Positions 8,129-18,103 of a DNA stretch of 64,000 bases are shown one piece after another; position 1 is the stretch's first letter, and each line of letters starts with the position of its first letter. This stretch comes from Planctomycetota bacterium (GTDB lineage: Bacteria; Planctomycetota; Planctomycetia; Pirellulales; Pirellulaceae): the NCBI GenBank assembly GCA_026692865.1, contig JAPLNI010000057.1, positions 1-64,000 on the forward strand, given 5' to 3'. The position numbers and the translations under genes are program-made. Under the pieces are notes generated by a model. It was not told the origin of the DNA, made no database searches, and saw only the letters and a list, made by a program, of their open reading frames with translations.

Positions 8129-10525
8129 TCATGGCAAGTTCCATGATTTTCTTAGGCCCCATTGAATGCATAGCAGTCCGGCGATGCAGATGAAGGCGAA
8201 CCAGCTGTCGATAGGGCCGTCGCCTAGTCGGTAGGTTTGTACGATATCGATCGTTGCCGATTCTCGTATGGTCTTGATTGCGTCAACGATCTCGCTCGCC
8301 GACTCGGGAGCGACGATGCGTCCGCCAGCGGTTTGGTTAAGGGTTGCTAGCTGATTGATCAAAGGCCAATCGGGGGCAGACTGAATTTTCTCGAGCGCCA
8401 TGTCGACCACTACGAATGGAAGTCGGATTTCAGTGGGTTGCACTGTGGGTAGTGCTGCGCGGCCGCTATAGCGTGCGATCAGCTCGTAACGACCAGCTTC
8501 GCCAAGCGAGTTGAGCTTTCCGATCAGACGATTCTCTCCATCCTTTGAAGGAACCAGAGGGCCTAAGTCCTGACCATCGCGACTCCATCTAACTTGAACA
8601 TCCTTGGGTAAGGTTCGTCCATCGGCACCGGGCGTCCAAATGATCGAGTAATCGGTCGCATCGCCCAGTGAAAACGAACGTCGAGGCATCTCGATCTGGA
8701 GCCCTTCCACGGGAGGACGTCGGCGCATGGTCCAGAGTACCGCTTGCCGCCAAAACTGACGATGCACATCCGACTTGCCTTGTCGCCACCATAAGAAAGA
8801 AGAGTCGAAAGCGATCGACAGAACGCGTCCGCCACCTGACTCTCCACTAACGATCAGCGGATCATCAGCTTGGCTTTGCGCGATCCATTGCACGCCAGGT
8901 CGTTCGGCAAGCCCGTTCCATCGATTTGCTCCAACCAACGGCTTGACTTCCTTCCATCGATTTAACGCGTTATCACCCAGCATTACCACCGGATGCTCGG
9001 ATCGAGGAATCAATTGCAATGGGCCTTCAATTTGTCCAGCTTTATTGTCGGGTTGTCCAAATTTTTGACGCCATGCCGGATTCAGCTTGACCGGCAGAAC
9101 TTCCGCTAACTTCGTGTCCGCGTACCCGCCGCTGGAATAAGCATGAAATCCACCCAATGTAATCAAGCCTGCACCACGTTCAATGAGCTCCACAAGCAGC
9201 CTCAAATTCTGAGGCCCCAACGCATCCGAATCCAAATCGCCCAGGATCACGCAATCATAAGTATCGCCCGTTAACTGAGGTTCCAGCGGAAGCGGCCAGC
9301 GTTTTCGAGCCGCTTCGGGAGCCCAGAGAAAATCGATTTTCAAATCGGGGCTATCCGACAGCGCGCGCCGAATAAACTGCTGCTCCTGTCGCGGGGCCCC
9401 TTCCAAGTATAAGACCCTTGAACCCTGATCACGAACGTTGATAAAGCAGGTTTGCTCGTTATTCAAGAGGGTTGCTTCACCTTCGACACCTTCCGCTTTG
9501 ATGACGACTTGATAAAGACCTTTCTCCGGTGCAACGATTGGTAAACTGAATGGAATGGTTTGATCAGCACTCGTTGCGGCGACGATTACTTGATTGAGTA
9601 GGGTAGGCTTCTTTCCGGACTCAGAGCCGCTTGGAATCATGAGTGCTTCGATTTTCAGTTCTCGATTCTGGAGCCCTGTCGCACGAAGAGTACCTCTTAC
9701 GGCTACAGTATTCTTTGCAAAAGCTTCCAATTGATCCGGGACACCTTCGATCGATTGATCACGAGTCATATCAGATCCACTACGTGGCCCGATACCGACG
9801 AGGAAGAGAGGAATATCCAGTTGCGTGAGACTGCGAACCGCCTGTTGCGCCTTGGATGTATCCGCGCGAGCCGTTTGCGCTCCGTCCCCCATCCAGATCA
9901 CTGACAAAAGCGGCGGGTCGGATGGGGTTTCTAGGATTTGCGACAACCCGCGTCCCACGTCGGTTACGGTCCCTTCAGGCCTGCGGGGCATGGCAGCCCA
10001 AGTGCTTTCACTCCCCATCAATCCACCGTCAGTAGCGCCACCCTCAGTAAATATTGGGCTCAACCGCAGCATCTGCCGATCATAGCCATAGAGAGCCCAG
10101 CTCACTTCTTCACCCAGTGAACGTGATGCGGTCTGGATTGCTTCGACTGCTTGTTTTTGAATCTCCCAACGACTCTTGTTGTCAACGCCCGATGGTAGGT
10201 TCATGCTTGCAGAAGTATCGACAAGTACGGCAATCGAATGGGGTGTCTGACTGGTTCGTGTGAACGTTAATGCAGGTCGGAGTAAGAGAAAACCGACTAC
10301 CAGAATCATGGCGAGTCGGAGAAGCGAAAGTGTCGCTTTTTGCTTAATTGTTAGCGCTCGATCCGAACCAATAAACCACCAAGCAGCAAGCATCGCAACG
10401 ATCAAGCTGCCCGTTGCGACATAGCTTCCGAACATCGGCTCGACTGTCCAATCAACAACAGCCCAATCAACAACAGCAAGCAGCTCAATGACCCTTGGTA
10501 GGAAAATCGATCGTAACCCTATCAT
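8129..10525 (-). CDS. VWA-domain membrane protein with a glutamine amidotransferase-like domain
   Basis: 798 residues, last gene of the moxR-DUF58-BatA-VWA cluster. Two N-terminal membrane segments (~36-52 and ~68-85) are followed by a VWA domain with an intact MIDAS start, DTSAS (D103, S105, S107). Residues ~375-480 resemble the class I glutamine amidotransferase-like fold often found in these proteins (RVLYLEGAPRQEQQFIRRAL, then LVELIERGAGLITLGGFHAY); no catalytic triad was identified. One more membrane segment lies near the C-terminus (SWFAFICIAGLLCIQWGL). The gene overlaps the upstream BatA-like gene by four bases. Such clusters are linked to envelope stress and to metal-dependent assembly by MoxR ATPases; the role here is inference. 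Confidence 0.87.
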   Translation of the reverse strand: MIGLRSIFLPRVIELLAVVDWAVVDWTVEPMFGSYVATGSLIVAMLAAWWFIGSDRALTIKQKATLSLLRLAMILVVGFLLLRPALTFTRTSQTPHSIAVLVDTSASMNLPSGVDNKSRWEIQKQAVEAIQTASRSLGEEVSWALYGYDRQMLRLSPIFTEGGATDGGLMGSESTWAAMPRRPEGTVTDVGRGLSQILETPSDPPLLSVIWMGDGAQTARADTSKAQQAVRSLTQLDIPLFLVGIGPRSGSDMTRDQSIEGVPDQLEAFAKNTVAVRGTLRATGLQNRELKIEALMIPSGSESGKKPTLLNQVIVAATSADQTIPFSLPIVAPEKGLYQVVIKAEGVEGEATLLNNEQTCFINVRDQGSRVLYLEGAPRQEQQFIRRALSDSPDLKIDFLWAPEAARKRWPLPLEPQLTGDTYDCVILGDLDSDALGPQNLRLLVELIERGAGLITLGGFHAYSSGGYADTKLAEVLPVKLNPAWRQKFGQPDNKAGQIEGPLQLIPRSEHPVVMLGDNALNRWKEVKPLVGANRWNGLAERPGVQWIAQSQADDPLIVSGESGGGRVLSIAFDSSFLWWRQGKSDVHRQFWRQAVLWTMRRRPPVEGLQIEMPRRSFSLGDATDYSIIWTPGADGRTLPKDVQVRWSRDGQDLGPLVPSKDGENRLIGKLNSLGEAGRYELIARYSGRAALPTVQPTEIRLPFVVVDMALEKIQSAPDWPLINQLATLNQTAGGRIVAPESASEIVDAIKTIRESATIDIVQTYRLGDGPIDSWFAFICIAGLLCIQWGLRKSWNLP

Positions 10526-13026
10526 GACTGCGTCCCCGAGTTCCCGGAAAGGGTACCAGAAGACCTTCCTGACGGATTCGACGAGTAGAAGCGATAAGAC
10601 ATTGCTTGTTCAGCAATGATCATCGCGACCATCAGCACGAGAATAAACGGAGTAAGGTCACGACCGAAGCGTGCTTCTCCGAGCGAGCTTTGAATCTCTT
10701 CGCGGTTTGAAACAATCGAAAAATTGTTAGCACCCAGAATCGCGTTAAGCTGATCGGTGGAAACACGATCGAGGTTAACTGATTCGTCATCTAGTGAATA
10801 GCTAAAACTTCGTCGTGCTGGTTTCTCGGGTTGCATTCCCTTTAACCGATACGTTCCAGGAAGTTCGGCGTAAGGAAAAAGCAATCGATCTTCGGATGAC
10901 TGAACCCGAATTACTTGACCATCTGGCGTAAACAAGTCATATCGTTCGGGATATTGTTCAGTCGGGTTATTCAAGACTGCAGGTTGCCCGAGAACAAAGT
11001 TTCGCTGCATTTGGTCACCTGCGGCAAGATATCGAGCTGCACCATAAATCAATCCGATCGTTGGCCACGCATCGTCGGCCGCCATTAATCGATTCCAAAG
11101 CGATACGTTCAGTGACTCTGTTTGAGTCAACGGTGTCGTGACAACAAGCACCCTTCCTTTACCGATCGAATGTTCCGTAATTGCCGGGTGATTACTACTT
11201 GAAAACTTGGCAAGAGTCATGGCTTGTTCTTGAAGCGGATCAAGGACCCAGTAGCGATAAACGGGAAATCGATTCCAAGGAATTGCTGTGACTGCCGAAT
11301 CGAACACACTCCATAGGGGATGATTGGTAACGAGGCTTGAAAAATAATAGCTTGAATCGCTAACAGGGCGTCGCCACTGAACAGCAACTTTACCGGGAAG
11401 CAAACGATGAATCGGTGAATCGTTCCAAACGTCTGGCGAAGTGATACCCGGCCCCATAATCAGCATCGCACCTGTTCCGTTTTGAATTGCCTTATGAATA
11501 TCGTCAACCACGGTACCAGGTAGCTCAGGAGGGTCCACTAATATCAAGCTCGAATATGTTCGCCAGTCGACTAGCGCCAATTGGTTATAGGAGACCAAAA
11601 CGGTTTGTGTGAGTGTCGGGTCTATGGCGAGAGCGACCAGCCTTCCTTCGTCGTTGTTAGCAGTTCCGCTGGCAACACTTACTGGAGAAACAATCAAAAC
11701 CTTTCCGGAAGCTTGGCCATCGATTGAAAAGGCGAGCTCGCTATCAATCGCAAGTGGATCTGGTCTAGCAATTCGTAGCGATCCGTTCGTAGTACCAGCC
11801 GGTATGTCGCGAATCGCAAAGTCAATGCGAGCAGTACCACCTCCCGCGACGTCGATTGTCTTGCGTTCTCGCAGAGTCGACTTTGGAGTCACTAATTTTC
11901 CATCTCGTAAAATTGGTAAAGCATTATCACGCTCTTCGATCCAAAGTTCGGCATTGAGTTGTGTTTCAGGTGAACCATTTGCAGATCGTATGATTGCAGA
12001 CACATTCACTGAACTTCCAGGCGTCACGCTTTGCTGACTGAGCGTGAGGTCTGTCAGTGACCAATTCTCGCGTTTGATAACACCAACATCGATCACTTGA
12101 AGCAACACGGGGTCACCGTTCGTTGAATTAGGATCAAGCATCGCGGCCAGACCGCTGCCGAGTGAGGGCTGCGCATCGATCTTTTTCACTTCGGATGTGA
12201 CGGCGTTTTCAAGTTCGTTGCTTGAACTGCTGACTCCGCTTTGCCAAGCATTTACGGAAAGATCAGTGATAACGTAAACTTCGCGTCGATTGAGTTTCGA
12301 AGCGCGTACTAACTCGATGGCTGAACGAATTCTTGCGGGCAAGTCGACTGTCTTGCCAACAATTTTGATGGAGTCCAGTTGTCGATTGGCAGTGGCTCGA
12401 CCGGCCGTAAGTCTCTGCGATTGGGCGTTATGCAAAATTGCGATTTGGCTATCCACCGGCAAACGATCAAGTAACCAGCGAGCGGTTTCTTTCGCCGCTT
12501 CAAATCGAGTTTCGTTAGCGAATCGGTAGTCCATCGTCGGGCCATTATCGATGATGATGGCTACAGCGATTGGTCCCACAGAAGCTTGAGTCGGAGCAGC
12601 CGCCCCGGTAGCCGTTGCTACGAGCCCCCACGCTACGACGATCGCCCAGAGCATCCCCGCTAATGTTGCAAGACTTATCCTGACAGTGCGTGTATGATTC
12701 GAAGCGAATGAAACGATTGCGACTGCGGTTGCTAGTGCCGCGAGAGTTGCGACGATCCCAAGCGAGACAGTCGTAGCCAGCATCGCGCTGTGGACTCGTG
12801 GAGATGCGAGCGCAAGAGCGGCCAAAGCGATCATCGCCATTCGAAGTAGCAACAACAACCAACGCTTCACAGTCCATCCACGTTGAGATTGAACTGCGGT
12901 TTGACGCACGAAACGTAGAGCCGGAAATAGAATCGGCTTGGGATCTTTGCGTCCCAAAAGATGCAACAGCAACGGAATACTAGCTACAGAGATCCCAGCT
13001 AGAAGCGATACGTGTACGAAGTTCAT
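10522..13026 (-). CDS. BatA-like membrane protein with a degenerate VWA domain
   Basis: 834 residues. The N-terminus (FVHVSLLAGISVASIPLLLH, then LLGRKDPKPILFPALRFVR) is the aerotolerance-regulator BatA N-terminal domain, followed by further membrane segments at ~55-75, ~83-107 and ~117-140. The VWA-like domain begins PIAVAIIIDNGPTMDY; the canonical DxSxS is replaced by D160-N-G-P-T164, so normal metal coordination is unlikely. The large central part is periplasmic, and a final helix (FILVLMVAMIIAEQAM) lies near the C-terminus. The gene starts ten bases after the DUF58 stop and overlaps the next gene by four bases, so it is operonic with both. Confidence 0.87.
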   Translation of the reverse strand: MNFVHVSLLAGISVASIPLLLHLLGRKDPKPILFPALRFVRQTAVQSQRGWTVKRWLLLLLRMAMIALAALALASPRVHSAMLATTVSLGIVATLAALATAVAIVSFASNHTRTVRISLATLAGMLWAIVVAWGLVATATGAAAPTQASVGPIAVAIIIDNGPTMDYRFANETRFEAAKETARWLLDRLPVDSQIAILHNAQSQRLTAGRATANRQLDSIKIVGKTVDLPARIRSAIELVRASKLNRREVYVITDLSVNAWQSGVSSSSNELENAVTSEVKKIDAQPSLGSGLAAMLDPNSTNGDPVLLQVIDVGVIKRENWSLTDLTLSQQSVTPGSSVNVSAIIRSANGSPETQLNAELWIEERDNALPILRDGKLVTPKSTLRERKTIDVAGGGTARIDFAIRDIPAGTTNGSLRIARPDPLAIDSELAFSIDGQASGKVLIVSPVSVASGTANNDEGRLVALAIDPTLTQTVLVSYNQLALVDWRTYSSLILVDPPELPGTVVDDIHKAIQNGTGAMLIMGPGITSPDVWNDSPIHRLLPGKVAVQWRRPVSDSSYYFSSLVTNHPLWSVFDSAVTAIPWNRFPVYRYWVLDPLQEQAMTLAKFSSSNHPAITEHSIGKGRVLVVTTPLTQTESLNVSLWNRLMAADDAWPTIGLIYGAARYLAAGDQMQRNFVLGQPAVLNNPTEQYPERYDLFTPDGQVIRVQSSEDRLLFPYAELPGTYRLKGMQPEKPARRSFSYSLDDESVNLDRVSTDQLNAILGANNFSIVSNREEIQSSLGEARFGRDLTPFILVLMVAMIIAEQAMSYRFYSSNPSGRSSGTLSGNSGTQS

Positions 13027-13036
13027 CCGACCGCTC

Positions 13037-13941
13037 TTAGAAACGAGAACGCCTGCTCAGCAAATACTCCATCAACGCTTTGTCATAGGGCATGGCCGTA
13101 TGAAGAGGTACATAGTCTATCCTGCTTTGCATACAACCAGTTTCCAGTTCTCTTCGAAACGCTTGGATTTTTTTACGGTAGTCATCTCCAATTTCGTCGG
13201 CGTTCACGGTTAACTTTTGCCGACTTTCGGGATCGTTTAACTGTACCACGCCAGTGAATGGAAAAGTAACCTCTGCTTCGTCGAGTATATATGGAACACG
13301 ATAACATCATGACCACCGCCTCGTAACATACGAAGACTCTGCAGCGTTGGGGCTGGATCGGCAAGGAGGTCACTAAAGAGCATGATCAACGAGCGGTGCC
13401 GAAGCATCGATGCAAGCTGAAAAAGGGAAGCATGAAGATCCGTTTCGCCACTCGAGTTTACGTGCAGCTTTGTCATCTGGCTAAGTATGGTGGCAAGCTG
13501 TCCACGTCGTGAGCGCGGCGGCACGCTGGATCGAATCTTCTTGTCAAACGTCACGAGCCCGACCGAGTCCTGCTGCATCAGCATAAGATAGGCTAGAGCT
13601 GCCGATAAACAAATCGAGTAATCAAACTTAGTGAGCTGTTGACGATACGTGTAGTCCATCGACTGGCTCAGGTCCATCACGATGTAGCCCGCGAGATTCG
13701 TCTCCGCTTCGAACTTTTTGATGTAGTATCGATCGGTTTTTGCGTAAGCAAGCCAATCGATGTTCTTGGGATCGTCGCCCATTGTGTAACGACGGTGCTC
13801 GGAGAACTGGACTGAAAACCCATGGAGTGGGCTGGAATGAAGACCCTGCAAAAAACCGCGCACGATCATCTTAGCTCGCAAATCCAGCCGTTTGATTTGC
13901 GAGGCAAGTTCTGGTTTTAAATACTGTTCGACAGCAACCAT
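13037..13941 (-). pseudogene. DUF58 protein gene interrupted by a +2 frameshift
   Basis: The first 220 or so residues form a normal DUF58/VWA-like protein: SEHRRYTMGDDPKNIDWLAY and then DLSQS (D90, S92, S94, intact DxSxS). After VIVFHI the frame is lost and stops at 13237. Removing TA from the ATATATA run at 13285-13292 restores LDEAEVTFPFTGVVQLND and continues to a stop at 13037, for about 300 residues in total, the family's usual length. The span is 905 bases, i.e. 3n+2. DUF58 proteins are cytosolic partners of MoxR ATPases. The rest of the gene and the ten-base spacing to the next gene look intact, so this is a recent mutation, slippage recoding, or a sequencing or assembly error. If translated as is, the product is 234 residues. 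Confidence 0.88.
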
Positions 13942-14069
13942 ATTTAACTAAAGGATTCAACCGAATAAACGGCTTGTGAGGTTCGGTTAGAAAAAAACAC
14001 GCGTGTTTAGCGATTCGTTTAAGCAACATAGTTACGCTATTTGATCACGTCATATGAATTGGAAACGGA

Positions 14070-15113
14070 TCAAACAGAAGCGTTTCCGAATTTAGGAACG
14101 TCTGGTTCTTTCACTTCCTTTAACAACCGCAGGATAATTTTGTCGGTGGTCATTCCTTCTGATTGCGCTTGGAAGTTAGCACTCAGACGATGCCGTAAAA
14201 CAGGAACTGCTATCTTGCGAACATCTTCGATCGCAACGCTGAATCGTCCGTCCATCGCAGCCATTGCTTTACCGGCCTGAATCAGGAATTGACCAGCTCT
14301 TGGACCGGCCCCCCAGTCGAGTAGCTCTTTGACAAATCCAGGAGATTTCTCATCGGTGGGACGAGTTGCTCGAACAAGCGACGCTACGTACTTTACGACA
14401 TATTCACTTACCGCCACGCTGGTAACCAGTTTCTGGATATTGAGGATGGCTCGTGCAGAGAGAACGCGGTTGATTTCTGGGCGTTCGTTTTTAGTCGTTG
14501 CCAATAAAATCTGCTCCTCCTCAGAAGCGGTTGGATATCCGATCTTGATGTTGAACATAAATCGATCCAGTTGTGCTTCGGGAAGCGGGTAGGTCCCCTC
14601 TTGTTCAATGGGATTTTGAGTAGCGATCGTAAAAAATGGATCGGGGAGCGAATAAGTTGTACTTCCGACCGTAACCTCGCGTTCCTGCATCGCTTGAAGA
14701 AGGGCAGCTTGGGTCTTGGGAGGCGTTCTATTGATCTCGTCGGCCAATAAAATGTTGGTGAAAATCGGTCCTTCGACAAACCGAAATTCTCTTTTGCCGG
14801 CGTCATTTTCGTCGAGAACGTTTGTTCCAGTAATGTCCGAGGGCATTAGATCGGGAGTGAATTGGATTCGCTTGAATCCGACATCAAGAATCTTGGCGAG
14901 GCTGCTGACCATGAGCGTTTTCGCAAGCCCCGGCACCCCTTCAAGCAAACAATGCCCGCGGGTGAAGACAGCCGCAAACAGTTGCTCAATGACTTCGGTT
15001 TGCCCGATAATCGCTTTCCCTAGCTCTTGCTCCATGTTGTCTCGATGTTCACGAAACTCGCGGAGCAGGTCGCCGATACTTTTAGGTTTTTGTAATGGTG
15101 GAATGTTTGCCAC
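14070..15113 (-). CDS. MoxR family AAA+ ATPase
   Basis: About 347 residues. Walker A is GVPGLAKT (~59-66), Walker B is [14 protein letters not shown] (~120-133), and the sensor 1 region is [20 protein letters not shown]; a C-terminal lid with [10 protein letters not shown] follows, all typical of MoxR proteins. These act as chaperones that mature VWA partners, usually the DUF58 and BatA proteins encoded next to them, as here. The GTG at 15113 ([12 protein letters not shown]) is chosen because GGAG precedes it by five bases and homologues begin near this point; the frame stays open to 15233, but that extension is not family-like. About 128 bases separate it from the DUF58 gene. Confidence 0.92.
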   Translation of the reverse strand: MANIPPLQKPKSIGDLLREFREHRDNMEQELGKAIIGQTEVIEQLFAAVFTRGHCLLEGVPGLAKTLMVSSLAKILDVGFKRIQFTPDLMPSDITGTNVLDENDAGKREFRFVEGPIFTNILLADEINRTPPKTQAALLQAMQEREVTVGSTTYSLPDPFFTIATQNPIEQEGTYPLPEAQLDRFMFNIKIGYPTASEEEQILLATTKNERPEINRVLSARAILNIQKLVTSVAVSEYVVKYVASLVRATRPTDEKSPGFVKELLDWGAGPRAGQFLIQAGKAMAAMDGRFSVAIEDVRKIAVPVLRHRLSANFQAQSEGMTTDKIILRLLKEVKEPDVPKFGNASV

Positions 15114-15250
15114 TATGGCTCCGCTGTGTTTGCGACGATCCTCAGGCAAACGGTACGCACCTTTTGCTGGAAGGTTCGTCGGATTGTTTCGACGCAGTAT
15201 ATCATACTTCCGGTGGCCACTCCCAAATGTCACTCACTTTCGGTACCTAT

Positions 15251-15345
15251 TGAATATGGAACGTCGAACAAAGAATGTCCAATTACGAAGTTAATGGATG
15301 ATTTCGTTCTGAACTCGACATTCCTTGTTCGATATTCGACATTGA
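15251..15345. repeat. Imperfect inverted repeat between moxR and the next gene
   Basis: The left arm (15251-15290) contains CGAACAAAGAATGTCCAATT; the right arm (15302-15345) read in reverse contains CGAACAAGGAATGTCGAGTT. The arms pair over about 28 bases with several mismatches. This lies in the 406-base divergent gap between moxR and 15520, which otherwise shows no gene. It may be a dispersed repeat of this genome, but no second copy exists in the window. Confidence 0.55.
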
Positions 15346-15519
15346 TTTTGATCTAGCAACTACAAAACGAGTGCCATTGGGCCACTCCCTCCCGGATCGT
15401 GAAGTGTGGCTAGCTAGACCTACCTTGCTACCTACCTATCCACAAACTATGCACTAGCTTATGCTTTCGGTTTCGACGTAAGTTGATTTCATTGTTCGAA
15501 GGATCGCGGGGGAGCTGGG

Positions 15520-17091
15520 ATGGGCCAGTTTCTTTTTTACTATCAAAGACCAGAGCCAGCGACATGGGTTTTCATGTCGTCGTTTTTGATCGTTGCGATC
15601 TTCTTCATGTTCCATCGGTTATGGAGCATACGAAATCTCGACATTTTTCTAATTCTGCTGCTGACGCCCGGCCTGATGATGGTTTACGAGGGTCGCAAGT
15701 CTCGTAGCCAGGAAAGCATCCAGTCGAATTCCGCCGGCGCCATCAAAGCTGCCAATGGCGTGCAAGCACCGACAGAAAATTCTGAATCCGTCTCCCTGCG
15801 CCCGCCGGATAAATTAGCTGATTCGAAAATCGATCCGACAAAGCTTCAATTTTGGGGATTTGCGTGGTTGCTCACTATTTGCGGGTTGTGGTTAACAAGA
15901 CTGCTCTTGGACACAACCATGGTTCGGCGGCCTCTTTTGGAACCGAATCTAAGCAGCGGGGGCATTATGTTTATAGGCGTATCGCTATTTCTGTTTTTGA
16001 TGGCCAATGTTGTCAACAGCCCGCCGGTCTTAGAGAGTCGCTCGGGAGGGAAACCCGGTCCTGGTTACGAGCTTTTGAAGCTCTTACCAGACATCCAAAC
16101 AGCTCCCGATCCGGAAGCGATCGCCAAACGATCTATGCTCATCGGCATGGTTGGTCCCAACGATAAGAGTCAAGCTCCAGCAGACGAAGTTCATACCGAT
16201 GCAGAGATCGCCGCCATTTCCAAGAGTGCCTCGAAGGATATTGTCGTCCAGTCCGCAGCCACTTCGATCACCATACCTTCACCCAAACGCGTCCGGCTGT
16301 CGCGAATTTTTCTCATCATGGCGAACCTGGTTTTGGTTCTCGCCATTGTGGCCGTTGGCTATTGGCACTTTGATAACTTCAAGACTGGTGTGGGGGTGGC
16401 AACTTTGTTTTTGCTGCTGCCTTATACGGCCCAAATGACAGGTCGCGTCGATCATTTGATCCCGGGGGCGCTGATCGCGGTGGCTATCGCACTGTATAGA
16501 CAACCGATTGCATCCGGCATCATGCTAGGATTGGCTTCTGGTTTGGTTTTCTATCCGTTCTTTCTTTTTCCGCTTTGGATTAGTTTTTATTGGCAACGCG
16601 GCGCGTATCGATTTACTAGTGGCTTCTTAGGATCGATCATTGCTTTAGTGATTGCGTTGGGTTTGGTGACGACCAGTGCGTCGACGGCGACTGGTTTTGC
16701 TGACAGGCTTGGACAGATGTTCGGCACGATCCCGTTCGCATTGAAGGACTTGGATGGAATATGGGGACTGGGTTGGCATCCGTACTTCAGAATTCCGGTC
16801 ATGGTCGCTTTTGTATTGATAAGTTTTTCGTTTATCATGTGGCCGGCTCAGAAGAGCCTTGCGACGCTTTTAAGTTGCACAGCAGCGTTGATGACAGCTT
16901 CGCAGTTCTGCTATGCCTATGGCGGTGGGTTGTATATGGCTTGGTTTATTCCATGTGCACTATTAACTTTGTATAGGCCTAATTTGGATGATTGCATTGC
17001 GTTGGAAGTCGTTCGCGGTTTCGGTAGAAATCGATCCAAGCCCAGGTCGCAGACAGATGAAGAGCCGAAAAATTATGCTGCGGCAAGCTAA
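15520..17091 (+). CDS. Polytopic membrane protein, possibly GT87-like
   Basis: 523 residues with roughly ten membrane segments: two before residue ~55, then ~113-133 and ~147-166, a hydrophilic stretch ~167-255, and a dense hydrophobic block from ~262 to ~490. The segment GIMLGLASGLVFYPFFLFPL resembles the helix-plus-YP motif of polyprenol-dependent glycosyltransferases of family GT87 (DUF2029), but no catalytic signature was confirmed. The ATG at 15520 has a strong ribosome site (GGGGGAGCTGGG). It stands alone, divergent from moxR. Membrane location is well supported; enzyme function is a guess. Confidence 0.75.
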   Translation: MGQFLFYYQRPEPATWVFMSSFLIVAIFFMFHRLWSIRNLDIFLILLLTPGLMMVYEGRKSRSQESIQSNSAGAIKAANGVQAPTENSESVSLRPPDKLADSKIDPTKLQFWGFAWLLTICGLWLTRLLLDTTMVRRPLLEPNLSSGGIMFIGVSLFLFLMANVVNSPPVLESRSGGKPGPGYELLKLLPDIQTAPDPEAIAKRSMLIGMVGPNDKSQAPADEVHTDAEIAAISKSASKDIVVQSAATSITIPSPKRVRLSRIFLIMANLVLVLAIVAVGYWHFDNFKTGVGVATLFLLLPYTAQMTGRVDHLIPGALIAVAIALYRQPIASGIMLGLASGLVFYPFFLFPLWISFYWQRGAYRFTSGFLGSIIALVIALGLVTTSASTATGFADRLGQMFGTIPFALKDLDGIWGLGWHPYFRIPVMVAFVLISFSFIMWPAQKSLATLLSCTAALMTASQFCYAYGGGLYMAWFIPCALLTLYRPNLDDCIALEVVRGFGRNRSKPRSQTDEEPKNYAAAS

Positions 17092-17206
17092 AGCACTTGT
17101 CTCCATTTTATTTTAATGGTGCGAAAGTTGTTAATTGGCTTGCGTAAAGATTTTTGATTTGTAAGCACTATTTAAGTAAGAATATAAGAACGGAAGTCAT
17201 TCGGAT

Positions 17207-18061
17207 ATGTTAGAGAAAGATGTTTGGCCAATAGGCGTCTTTACCAGCATCGATGCAGGTTTAGGTGTCCGCTTAGAGGTCGCAAGCGAATTGAAGATCC
17301 CGACCATCCAGCTCCATGCTCCGATGCGAGAAGGACGTTCACCGGCACTTGCCGAAAAGTTCATTCAGTCGTTAGATGAACTCGGTATAAAGTTGACTTG
17401 TGTCTTCGGTGGCTTCGAAGGCGAAAGTTACGAAGACATTCCAACCGTAGAACGAACGGTCGGATTGGTGCCTGCGGAAACCCGAGCGTCAAGACTTCAA
17501 GAGATGCGAGAAATTTCAGACTTCGCAAGGCTTCTAGGCTGTAATGTCATCGGGCTACACTTGGGTGTAGTGCCTCACGATCGACACGGCAAAGACTATC
17601 TGGAAATTGTTAATGTCACTCGGCAGCTCTGCGATCATGCTGCGACGAATGAGCAGGCATTACACTTAGAAACTGGACAAGAAACAGCGGAAGCACTTCG
17701 CAACTTTATTGTCGATACGCAACGTCCTAATCTGTTCATCAATTTTGATCCTGCCAACATGATCCTTTACGGCATGGGCAACCCGATCGAAGCCTTGGAT
17801 GTTATTGGCGATTATGTCCGAAGCGTGCATTGCAAGGATGGACTTTGGAGTGACCAGCCAGGTGTGACTTGGGGTCGTGAAGTACCGCTTGGAGAAGGGG
17901 ATGTCGGGATCGAAGCTTACTTGAGTAAGCTCAAAGATATCGGCTACCGAGGCCCGCTGACAATCGAGCGAGAGATTCCTCAAGACCCAGTGCGGCAAAA
18001 GGCTGAGATCCAACATGCTGCCGACTTGCTCCACTCATTGTCCGAGAAAATCTGGCGTTAG
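17207..18061 (+). CDS. Sugar phosphate isomerase/epimerase-like TIM-barrel protein
   Basis: 284 residues, xylose isomerase-like TIM barrel (AP endonuclease 2 superfamily). Metal-ligand positions are recognisable: GLHLG, LHLETGQE, INFDPANM, SVHCKDG and LTIERE near the C-terminus. Members interconvert or oxidise sugars and inositols; the substrate is not given by sequence. No signal peptide, so cytosolic. The ATG at 17207 follows an ACGGAAG ribosome site. The FabH-like gene follows after 42 bases, but no functional link is obvious. Confidence 0.88.
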   Translation: MLEKDVWPIGVFTSIDAGLGVRLEVASELKIPTIQLHAPMREGRSPALAEKFIQSLDELGIKLTCVFGGFEGESYEDIPTVERTVGLVPAETRASRLQEMREISDFARLLGCNVIGLHLGVVPHDRHGKDYLEIVNVTRQLCDHAATNEQALHLETGQETAEALRNFIVDTQRPNLFINFDPANMILYGMGNPIEALDVIGDYVRSVHCKDGLWSDQPGVTWGREVPLGEGDVGIEAYLSKLKDIGYRGPLTIEREIPQDPVRQKAEIQHAADLLHSLSEKIWR

Positions 18062-18103
18062 GATCCGTTTACCAGCGACTAGTTAATACAGGAAGTATTC
18101 TCC

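Noticed and set aside
13237-13941. Treating the 234-residue DUF58 frame as a complete short gene
   Set aside because: The C-terminal third of the family continues directly in another frame to 13037, so a frameshift explains it better.
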